Shown here in pieces: positions 35,304 to 44,520 of a stretch of DNA of 64,000 bases (its first letter is position 1; each line of letters opens with the position of its first letter). Both the position numbers and the translations under genes were made by a program. Below the pieces are notes generated by a model. That model ran no database searches, had not been told where the DNA came from, and was given only the letters and a program-made list of their open reading frames with translations. This DNA is from Thelephora terrestris (Eukaryota > Basidiomycota > Agaricomycetes > Thelephorales > Thelephoraceae): positions 124,001 to 188,000 of the forward strand of contig WIUZ02000013.1 in assembly GCA_015956445.1 (NCBI GenBank), in the 5' to 3' direction.

Positions 35304-38300
35304 TGTCAGGGCCACTCTACCCCAACAACTACCAGTGCACTGAGCCGACTCCGCAGAGTACTCACTAGTCCGACTAGCTTGTGAGAGAACGATCACGTCT
35401 CTATTCTTCCGGTAGGTTGTCCGAGGTCACTGCAAGTCAGGTCGAAATCCTAAAGAGAAACCCAACCTAAACCGTACTTCGTTCGGTTTAACTAACAAGG
35501 GTTGATCCCTACAACAGGATTGATGACTCCACCAGTTGATCGACTGGACGCTCGAGGTGTTCTAATATGACTGCGGAGAGTCTATAGTTACGAGGCGCAG
35601 TTGACGCGCAGAGCGGGAGGGAGAGCAGATGGGGGATGTCTTGGATCAAACAAGAAACTCTGACTTGGCCTTAACTGCAACTGGGCTGAGAAGGGCAGAG
35701 GATTTCCTGAGGTAACAAAACTAAGGTACTACGATACAGCCACAGTTGCTACTTATACTAAAGGAGTGGCCATGACGTCAATACCCTAATATACCCTTAT
35801 CAAGTCCAGAACAAAGGGAGATAAGGAGTGTGAGAACGCTAAGTAAGGGAAGCGAACAAAGGTGACGCGTGGGAGAATAAAGGACAAAGGGCCTTACTAG
35901 CGTGTGAAGGGTTGCATAAAAGATAAGGAATGTCCGCATGAAACATAGGGGTAAAGATAACACTAGTCCTAAAAGAAAAAGGGGCATGGGATCATGAAAG
36001 TTCGTACCTGAGGATCACACCCAAGGGTCAGGTGGCAATCTCCCTTTACATAGTTGTACCAGCGGATTCGGGAGTAGAGCCATGCAAACATCCCTTGTTG
36101 TCTGTAGGCGGTAACAGCATCACGGACTAGTGGCAACCTCACATAGGTCCGAGCATGAGGAGCACAGGCCTAGACTCATGGGACATGAGGGATTACAGAT
36201 TCGCCGGCGTTTCACGCTAACGGCTACTCCACATGCGCTGAGCTAACCAGAAGTATCCTAAGGCGATGCTTCCGAATAGCGGCGAGTCCTTCCTCCGGTT
36301 AGGAGACTGTGATGTGACTGTCCACGTGTGTGATCAGGGTCCAGGGTTGATCGTAATCGTAAAGTCATGAGGGGTCGTAAAAGGGGTTCGTGATGTCATA
36401 AAGGGGTCATCAGGGTCTTGAGACCTATTTTTAGTGCGCGCGCGTTCTAGGCGTTCCGGAACGAAGTTCTTCCAAGGCCGTCCCGCGGGCCGAGGTGTCA
36501 GCTTGATGTAGTAAGCCAACGATGATGGTACAGGGGCGGAAGTTGATGTGACCCGGACCAATGAGGTTCGTCGAGGTAGGTCACGTGAAGGATCACCGAT
36601 CTAGGCTATAAGAAGGACGTCTTCTTGGAGCCATCCTTGATCAGCAACACCAGCAACTTCCCCATCATCTTACCAAAACATGTCTTTCCCCAACAACCAT
36701 ACCTACAAAGTCGCCAACGGCATCTCCACCATCTCTCGCATCGACCGTCGTGCCGCCGCTCGCAAGACCTACGCCTGTGCGGCTGGGACTCCCTATACCA
36801 CGGATGACCAGGTATGGGGGAGACCTAGAGCTTAGTAGTTTGCACTAACGCCTTCCTCTAGGTAGAGGAACATTCTTTTGGCGTTGATGTCAAACTAACG
36901 GCTTCTAGATCTTGGAGGTCGTCACGGAAGTGGACGCCGAACGTCTCAGGGAGACGATGCCTCATTTGATGGGGTTGACCTGGGACGACGAGCTCTGGGT
37001 CCGTACGATCATCGCCGAGAAGGTGGCCTTCCGAATGAGGGGTAGGTTCGGGGAGCTGGAGCATCCGATCAAGAAGGAGCTCTGGTACACCCTGCAAAGG
37101 GGAATCTACGATCAGGACCTGTTGGAGCACGGAGCGACCGTTCCTCGGGCCGTCCGTCATGCCACTGCCGCCACGTCATTGTTGTGGTCGCTCGTTCGGG
37201 AGGGGGAGAGCAAGGTAGGTTCTCCGTTTGAATATTCGAGTATGACTCTCGACTAATCAAACTGCCTAGGTTGAGCGTTTGGAGCGCGAAGTGAAGGAGG
37301 CGAAGGCAGACGTCCTTCGTCTGTCTGCGGAGGGTCTTCAGATGAAGGAGACCTTGGCAGCCTTCCAGCAGGGGACGAACGAGGCGTTGGAGGCAATGGT
37401 CGCCAACCATCAAGAGTTGATCGCCGGGTTGAAGGTTAGGGATAACAACATTAAGGGGGCGTTGGCCAGGAGGGATGAAAAGGTAATGCCGCTTTCATCA
37501 TTTGAGCAAAATGATGGAAGCTGACATTTCCTAGACCGAAGAACTCGAGAACGTGGTGGCCGTGTTGACAGCGCAGGTTGAGTCCTTGCAGGACAAGACC
37601 TGCAACTGTAAGGAGGGTCCAAAATTGGTTGGTCAGGGGACCGCCAATGTTCCGTTCGAGCTGGAGTACGCCGACGAGGTGGTACTCCCCTCTCCTAATC
37701 CGTCATCCTACGCGACGCCTCCGATTGAGAACGCGGTTCCCGTTCCGACTCCAGGTCCGGCTTCCACCTTGGCCGCTTCCGACAAGGAGAACTGTGGGCG
37801 TTGCGTCTTGCAGCCGATCCATCAGTTGGTGAAGATCGAGGGTGAGGTCATGGAGGTTGACCGAGCTGAAGATGCTCCGAGGGTCGCCGAGGTACGTCCG
37901 GTGACTAAGGGGCAACGTTGCAAACGTTCTCGACGCCGTCCTGCTCATCGCATGGCTCCATCGGCTTACCCATACCCGCGTCCAGTTGAGTCAGATGGTG
38001 ACCAGTCTGGTCGAGATAGGGGACGAGAGTTCCGCTATCGGATCAACCGTCCCTACCGACAGGTCGAGTCGGAGATCCAGCTTCGCCACCAGCTTCGACT
38101 CGCAAGACAGGATTCCGCCCAGGGGTCCGATGAGGGAGACGGAGGGTCGCTTGCCGACTACGTCGACAGTACTGTCGAGCAGTCACCCGGTGATGGAGAT
38201 GTGGGACCAGGTGTTCAGCAGTTCGGTGACATCTGGGAGGCTGATCGGTCCGCTCGAAGGTATCTCTTCCTATCGGCTTGAACTAGTCGTTCAGCTGAGT

Positions 38301-38605
38301 GCCGAAGATGGTGACGCCATGTTCGGGGAGGTTCTTGCGGGGAGGGGCCAGCACTACGATCGCCGGGATGGACAGTTGATGACCTTCAGGCCTGCCGTAG
38401 ATAGAGTCGACTTTTGAGGACGTTGTAGAAGCATTTGTATAGCCAGGTTGTTTCGTATTGCCGTGAATGTATGCGCGTTTGTGTGTTTTGAATGATTGGT
38501 GTGAAGGATAAGGAGTGTGAAGCATTCAAACATAAGAAGTGGTAAGAAGAATTCGAAGAAAGAGCGTGTTATAAAAAGTTTTAAAAATACCATGTTCCTG
38601 ACAGG
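35304..38605 (+). mobile_element. Element E1, alpha family: TGTCAG ends, 5-bp duplication GGCAT
   Basis: It starts TGTCAGGGCCACTCTACCCC and ends CCATGTTCCTGACA, with GGCAT on both sides (35299-35303 and 38606-38610). The length is 3302 bp and no other element lies inside, so it is the cleanest alpha copy. The first 1.37 kb are noncoding leader with the CCGGTAGGTTGTCCG motif near 35,410, shared with beta elements; the gene follows at 36680. The last 200 bp are not repeated at the left end, so these are not long terminal repeats. It is inserted in the LINE RNase H / C-terminal region. No transposase or polymerase is visible. Confidence 0.88.
36680..38281 (+). CDS. Spliced coiled-coil protein of element E1 (alpha family)
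   Basis: Four exons read 36680-36811, 36909-37214, 37270-37482 and 37535-38281, all in phase 0, giving 465 residues. Exon 1 encodes MSFPNNHTYKVANGISTISR and ends TTDDQ. Exon 2 has LTWDDELWVRTIIAEKVAF and ELWYTLQRGIYDQDLLEHGA. Exon 3 is a heptad-like coiled coil (LEREVKEAKADVLRLSAEGL). Exon 4 starts with more coiled coil, then VESLQDKTCNCKEG, an ELEYADEVVLPSPN linker, an Arg-rich patch RCKRSRRRPAHRMAPSA and an acidic end. No catalytic motif is visible. The basic patch and coiled coils suggest nucleic-acid binding and oligomer formation, but that is inference. Close copies lie in E2 and E3. Confidence 0.75.
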
Positions 38606-38734
38606 CATCTGGCAGTACGTCTTTTTGGTTTCCTTCATTTGCAAGTTTGTCGGCCTCTTCGTTTCCTGTTACTCCGCTGTGGCCTTTTACCCATACCATC
38701 TTGGTCGTGGTGCTGCAGTGTCTGATCCAGGCGG
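38606..38734 (-). pseudogene. LINE RNase H domain, C-terminal piece
   Basis: Reading the minus strand gives WIRHCSTTTKMVWVKGHSG then NEEADKLANEG, the VKGHSG...N..AD..A end of the RNase H fold with its catalytic His and Asp region. It continues the N-terminal piece at 39764-40078 across the solo LTR. Confidence 0.88.
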
Positions 38735-39385
38735 TGTCGTGACCGTATTTCGGACACTATCCGGAATCGCGACCTTCTCTCGACTATCGACAACCGCTGC
38801 GCGAGGTCTGGATGACCTCCCTCAGCATTCTCGACTGTCCCGACGAGGATTTGCCTGTCCCTTCACTTCGCCACACGTCCCTCTCTCCCTATTCTCCCTC
38901 GCAACTTCCTGACATTTTCCCTTTCGACCTGCGACTTAGACCTGCGACCTGCGACCTGCACCCTTCGACCTTAGACCTGCGACCCGCGTTCTCTAGTAGA
39001 TAGTTTCTCTCAGACTCTTATTCCTTCACACCTCGTCCCGATTACGTCCCGACCAGTCCCGATCGTGTCCCGACCATTTCCCGATCCTCCATCACGGCTT
39101 TTATCTTTAGCTTTCCTTTCCCTATCTCCATTTCCTGCGTCCCGATCACGTCTCGATCGATCGCTTCGCTCTCGACTCTAGGCCTCCCTCTGGTTTGTTT
39201 TCCAACCACATTCCTTTCCCTCGCTGTTCCCTTCGATCCCTTGCCTTCCCTATGTCATAGACGCGTCATTAGGTCTTTTGACATCACTTTGGTTCGTTTC
39301 CTTTGGTCCCTTCGTTCTCAGAGCCCCCAGTATTGTATATAAAGGCCCCTGTATTCGATAGACTCCAGCAATCACTCAGCAGCGT

Positions 39386-39423
<38 letters not shown>

Positions 39424-39763
39424 GAAGCCTAGCAGCGTTGCTACGGTCCTCCCTTCGGTTCCCTCGTCGTCTCGCCCTCGTTCTCGTCGTCCCTCTGGTC
39501 TCTCGTGTCCCGCTGGTGTCCCGATTTCTGACTATCTCGTCCCGACGTTTCCCGACGTTTCCCTTAGTTGACTATTGGTAGTTTCGTGCCCTGGCTTTCC
39601 TATTGCCTTCTGCCCCGTTCTCCCATTCTCTTCCCGACTTTCTCTCTCACCTTTCGTTAGCTTCCCGCAGATTTCCTAGAGGCTCGCACCTCTAAACCGA
39701 GGACCCGACCTTCTAACTGCCATCTCTGCCCTCTCGGACTCCGAAGGCTTTGTGGCTAGTTCA
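38735..39763. mobile_element. Solo LTR, probably Ty3/gypsy type, about 1.03 kb
   Basis: It starts TGTCGTGACCG, ends GGCTAGTTCA (TG...CA), and is flanked by GCGG on both sides. It holds a promoter-like GTATATAAAGGCCCC near 39,337. No internal coding region is linked to it, so it is a solo LTR left by recombination. The group is guessed from its end sequence. It lies within the LINE RNase H coding region and is thus younger than the LINE. Confidence 0.75.
39389..39421. repeat. (CT)n microsatellite inside the solo LTR
   Basis: An uninterrupted run of CT dinucleotides of about 32 bases follows the TATA-like box of the solo LTR. Confidence 0.95.
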
Positions 39764-40078
39764 GCGGTTAGCTCTTTGAAGGTAGATGCGTGTTTCGCAT
39801 ACATCCATCCCTGGTCCTCCCATTTTTCCAGGTTTTTTGTGAGTCCGTTGATCACATATTTCGAGTCGGTTTTGATGGTGATGGCTTGGTTGGGGGGGGG
39901 GGTGGTTTGTAGGACGTGTAGGACCGCAAATAGTTCTCCAGTCTGGTTGGATTGCAGCGGGCTGGGGACTCTGAAACCGATGTTTCTGGGGTCGTTTGCA
40001 CTGTACCAGACGCCACATCCAGCTTGTGCGGTGGTTTCTCCGTTGTTGATGCACGAGCCGTCGGTGTAGACCGTGATA
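39764..40078 (-). pseudogene. LINE RNase H domain, N-terminal piece
   Basis: The minus strand reads VYTDGSCINNGETTAQAGCGVWY, then SNQTGELFAVLHVLQ and TIKTDSKYVINGLTKNLEKW, the three strands and catalytic D, E and D positions of RNase H. It ends STFKELTA where the solo LTR enters. Upstream it is cut by H3 with an ATA duplication. Confidence 0.9.
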
Positions 40079-40332
40079 CACTGGGGACAAACCCCAGTTT
40101 CCCGGCCCGGGACATTGTAAATACATTGTAAGGAAATGGAAAATGTGCAGAGTTGAAGTACCGCGGAATTTGATGCTCGTAGAATTACCCGTTTTGGTAA
40201 TTTGCAGTACGCGCGTTCCTCCTCGACCGACGGTCGCCGCAGCTCGTGTCTGCATGGTAAATATCTACACATATTTTTGTAAGCACGTCATAATTACTCT
40301 TTATATAAAATCTATTAACTTGGGAAGGTGAG

Positions 40333-41592
40333 ATGGCGCGGATAAGGCAACGCGAGCAATTGATTTGTGCGTATCGCCTTTATATGCTCGTCTGTGAGCT
40401 CCTTCGGCGATCGTTGTCAAATTGTCTCAGGGACTTTGAGCGGCTATGCGAGGAGCTTCTGGATGATGCCAAAATTTTGCAGGCAATCCAAGGGACACGG
40501 TATCTTAACCTGTGCCTACACGTTCCACGGATCAGGAACCTCGAGTCAATTTGGAAGTATGCAGAGCATCCGGCCTTCCACACCCACTTTGAATCAATGC
40601 TAAGGGTCTCCCCGCCTATATTCAACATCATACTCAGCCTCGTCAGGGATCACCCAGTTTTCCACAATAATTCAAACGTGCCTCAGACCGATGTTAAATT
40701 CCAGCTTGCAATCACTCTCTACCGGTTGGGACACTATGGAAATGCAGCTTCGGTCGGGGATATCGCACGTAACTTTGGCTATTCGGAGGGTGCTGTTGAA
40801 TCCTTCACTCAACGCTGTTTTCAAGCAATCGAGTCTCTGCATGGAGCATTTGTCCGCCAGCTTACAGCAACTGAGAAGGAGGTGGAAAAATTGTGGATTG
40901 ATGACAAAGTTGGCTTCAAAGGACTTTGGAGAGAAGGATGGGTGATGTACGATGGAACAATTGTCCCCCTTCATGCAAAACCTGGCTATAACGGTGATGC
41001 TTACTACACCCGCAAATCAAACTATGGGCTGAATGTTCAGGTATTATCTTGAAATTGTGCATGCATTGAAATCACTGAAATCACAACTTAGATTGGAAGT
41101 GTACCGTCAAACCTCCGTATTGTTGACTATGTTCACGGTTTCACTGGATCAGCCCATGACGCAACAGTATTCGAACATTCTGCTGCGGTGAAGTATGAAG
41201 ACTGGTTTTTTGATGGGGAAGAATTTGCATGGACAGATTCTGCATATGGGGTAAGCCCATGCTCCATCCCGGTCCACAAAGAACCTGCTTCACAGCTTCG
41301 ATCAAATACGCTGTTTGACGTGCAAGTTTCACGTCTTTGAGTACGGTCCGAACACTGCATCGGCGAACTCAAAGGTCGTTTTCAGTGCCGCCGTGGACTC
41401 AGGGTCTTGATCAACTCTTATGAAGATCATGTTCGTGCCTTACAATGGATAACAGTCGCAATTATTCTTCACAATCTTGTGATTGATGTGAAAGCCAGGT
41501 TAGATGGAATTCTGGCGGTGCAGGAGGTTGTGGTAGAAGAGGATGAACCTTGGGTCAGAGGGTATGATCGAAACTCAGGCGAAGAGAAGTGA
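40333..41592 (+). CDS. PIF/Harbinger transposase (HARBI1-like DDE nuclease)
   Basis: It starts MARIRQREQLICAYRL. An N-terminal helical part has DVKFQLAITLYRLGHYGNAA and IARNFGYSEGAVESFTQRCF (helix-turn-helix-like). The catalytic core follows: VMYDGTIVPLHAKP (first Asp), YYTRKSNYGLNVQ, then after an intron near 41052-41095 IVDYVHGFTGSAHDATVFEHS and FAWTDSAYG (second Asp), and RSEHCIGELKGRFQCRRGLR (Glu). The end reads ALQWITVAIILHNLVID. Between DSAYG and RSEHC a TGA at 41337-41339 follows QVSRL where the family has an unbroken VSR.RVRSEH, so this copy may be inactive; an intron there is possible. The enzyme cuts and joins the element ends. Confidence 0.82.
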
Positions 41593-41683
41593 AAATACCT
41601 TGTTGCTGAATTACTGCATGCTAAGTACAGGATCTAGATAGCATAACATCAAGATTGAACAACTAGAATAGGGTCACCTAAAT

Positions 41684-43226
41684 TCAAAGTTGGTAGTGAC
41701 TAAACATAACCTCAGAAAAGTGATCATCATTCAAATTTTCCTCAGAAGCCAGCATATCGCCATCCGAACAGGAAGAACCAGGCTGCTGGTGAGTGTTCTC
41801 CAGCCTCTTTGTCAGCACCATTTGATACCTATCCACTTGTTCAAGCTGCTTCTTTGCTTCCTCAGGTGTAAATAAACCCGCCTGCATTTCCTGGAGAACT
41901 TGGCTACGTTCCTTCAAAAGCTGATCCTTCTCAAGCATGATAAGTCTAAGCTCCCTTTCACGCATCTCCGCCTCTTGCCTCTGGGTCTCCAGCTTTGTGC
42001 AAGCACTGAATTGTATCAGTATCGAAACATGAGGTTAATCATTGTATGGAATACCTAATTACAGATCCAACCATTTCAAACAGATCATCAGCACCCCGCT
42101 TTTTGGACCGAGGTTTTGGAGACACAGTTGCCAAAAAATCATTGACCGTGGTAGCAGACTTCTTGTGTGTCCACCGAGCCCTTTGTGTTGCAGCAGTTGC
42201 ACTCTCTCTAACTGGCGGCTGAGATGTAGAGCGAATCTGCTGCCTCGAGTATTGGCTGGGAGGTGGGGGGAGAGACTGTGTGCAGGGTGGCTGAGATGGC
42301 GGTGGTGACAGAAGACTATGCTGTGGAGAGGACGGCGGCACAGCCTCTAGCTCCTGAGAGATGGACAGTGAGTCATCTTGAGAAATTGCAGAGGAATCAT
42401 CGAATGGTTGGGTGAATGTGGGAGTAGCAATTTGCGAGAGAAGAACAGGATCAATCGGAATATTTGGTGAATGCGATCATTGGCGAGGCGGCGGCGGAAG
42501 ATAGACCGTGTGGTGACCATTAGGGCCGACACCTGTCGTGATCACTGGCGGTGTCACATTCGGTCGCACGCAAAAGATGCGGTGTAAAATTGGGAAGTAC
42601 GGACACTTCTCAACTATTTCATCTGAAGAGAGCCGTGAGCGGCGATTCAAACGATCTTATAATACAAACCTCACCCCAGATGTTCCGTGCAGACATACTT
42701 GTGGAATCATTAGGTCCCTCAGCGGGAACCATCAACTCATTTACCTCCACAGAGGTCTCGGGTTAATTATGCTGAACGCCTTCCCCAGTCTTCCGAAGGC
42801 GACGTGCATGAGTGTTGTATTGTTTTCGAAGCCTGTGAAATATAGTTCCCAGATTAATAAAACATCTTAAGTTGTGAATGGAGCTCACGTTTCAATGCGG
42901 GACTTGACACGGGCTGTGAGCTGGTCCGCGTGACCGGCGAACTGTTCTGGGAAGAGAGCTTCGGCGATTGACTTGAACATGGCTGTCTTCGACCTGCGTG
43001 ATGTGTTCTGTACGAAATATAGTCAGTGCATAGTGTAGCATGAAAAAACTCCCCAGTTTACGACCTCTGAGGGGTCCTTCTTCCCAAATAAAACCTTGAA
43101 ATTCTCCGGACGCTCGAGTTGGTCGAGCAACGCGAACACGAGTTCGTGCTTGTTTTTTGCCCAGTCAATGTCTTCGAGTGTTGGTTTCCCTGACCTGGTG
43201 CTATTAACTGCCTTGGCACGAGGCAT
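41684..43226 (-). CDS. Harbinger accessory protein (Myb/SANT-like DNA-binding)
   Basis: The minus-strand gene starts MPRAKAVNSTRSGKPTLE at 43226. Its first exon has IDWAKNKHELVFALLDQLERP, a Myb/SANT-like helix set, and the next exons SRRSKTAMFKSIAEALFPEQ, ADQLTARVKSRIET and NTHARRLRKTG. A long Pro/Ser/Gln-rich linker follows, and the C-terminal exon is a coiled coil (MRERELRLIMLEKDQLLKER) ending SEVMFSHYQL at 41684. In this superfamily the partner protein binds the element ends and brings the transposase into the nucleus. Exon borders in the middle, around 42,340-42,900, are uncertain. Confidence 0.72.
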
Positions 43227-44520
43227 CTGAAGAGTAATATAGAGTAGAAAGTGAGGAATTAAGAGGAACAGATGAGCGGTTTTCGCGGCGAACGGCGCGG
43301 TACTGCAAACTACCAAAACGGGTAATTCTACGAGCGTCAAATTCCACGGTACTTCAACTCTGAAGGACCCTAATGACCCACCTGGTACATCATAAATACA
43401 TTCAAAATGTCCAGGCCAATTTCCTTAGAGAGTTGCCAGCACAGGAAATGCTCAGTACATTCATGGTGTTCCTGGTCATGTGATCTCAGTGTTCTCATTA
43501 GGTAATCCATGGGAACATCATGAATTTTCCCAAAGAAATACCCATGATGTCCCTGAGTGGCTCATTGAAAGAAAACCCTGAGTGAACCCACAGTTTCCCA
43601 GGTCATGTGACCTTGATGTCCTGATTAGGTAATCTGAGGGTAAACCATGAATTTTCCCAGAGAAAATAACCATGGTGTTCCTGAGTGGCTCATTCACAGT
43701 GTTCTTTGCAGTGTTCCCAGTGGAGTGATCACGGTGTTCCGAGTCAGTAAAATTCAAATTGAGCCTCAACGGTGCGCCGGAAGTGTACCAGTGTGGTATA
43801 TCCTGAAAGTACTAAGGCCTTCGACCATGATGTACCAAAATTCAGCAAACCATCAGGAACTGTGGGAACACTGGAAGGAAACTGGGGATGCTGGGAGCAT
43901 CATAAACCCATTCAAAATGTTCCCAATTTCTCAGTTTCCTTTCAGTGTTCCCACAGTTTCCTGATGGTTTGCCGAATTTTGGTACATCATGGTCGAAGGC
44001 CTTAGTACTTTCAGGATATACCACACTGGTACACTTCCGGCGCACCGTTGAGGCTCAATTTGAATTTTACTGACTCGGAACACCATGATCACTCCACTGG
44101 GAACACTGCAAAGAACACTGTGAATGAGCCACTCAGGAACACCATGGTTATTTTCTCTGGGAAAATTCATGGTTTACCCTCAGATTACCTAATCAGGACA
44201 TCAAGGTCACATGACCTGGGAAACTGTGGGTTCACTCAGGGTTTTCTTTCAATGAGCCACTCAGGGACATCATGGGTATTTCTTTGGGAAAATTCATGAT
44301 GTTCCCATGGATTACCTAATGGGAACACTGAGATCACATGACCAGGAACACCATGAATGTACTGAGCATTTCCTGTGCTGGCAACTCTCTAAGGAAATTG
44401 GCCTGGACATTTTGAATGTATTTATGATGTACCAGGTGGGTCATTGCCAGGCACATTTTCCATTTCCTTACAATGTATTTACAATGTCCCGGGCCGGGAA
44501 ACTGGGGTTTGTCCCCAGTG

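Larger units (their letters stand above)
40150..43370 (+). mobile_element. PIF/Harbinger DNA transposon with two genes, about 3.2 kb
   Basis: Terminal inverted repeats of about 60 bp begin GAGTTGAAGTACCGYGGAAT at each end and continue through TCGTAGAATTACCCGTTTTGG. Inside are a plus-strand DDE transposase (40333-41592) and a minus-strand Myb/SANT-like accessory gene (41684-43226), the two-gene layout of this superfamily. The expected 3-bp target duplication is not clear at the borders. It is inserted in the left arm of H3. Confidence 0.9.
40079..44520. mobile_element. H3: CACTG inverted-repeat element, family C, duplication ATA, host of a Harbinger element
   Basis: It begins CACTGGGGACAAACCCCAG at 40079 and ends with the inverse at 44520; ATA flanks both sides. 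Without the Harbinger element at 40150-43370 it is about 1.22 kb. Its arms pair almost to the centre, leaving a loop near 43,880. Arms are rich in GTTCCC/GGGAAC words. It sits between the RT and RNase H parts of LINE ORF2. Confidence 0.9.

Noticed and set aside
39676-39763. C-terminal extension of the RNase H frame
   Set aside because: After STFKELTA the frame runs into the solo LTR; the true RNase H continuation lies at 38606-38734.
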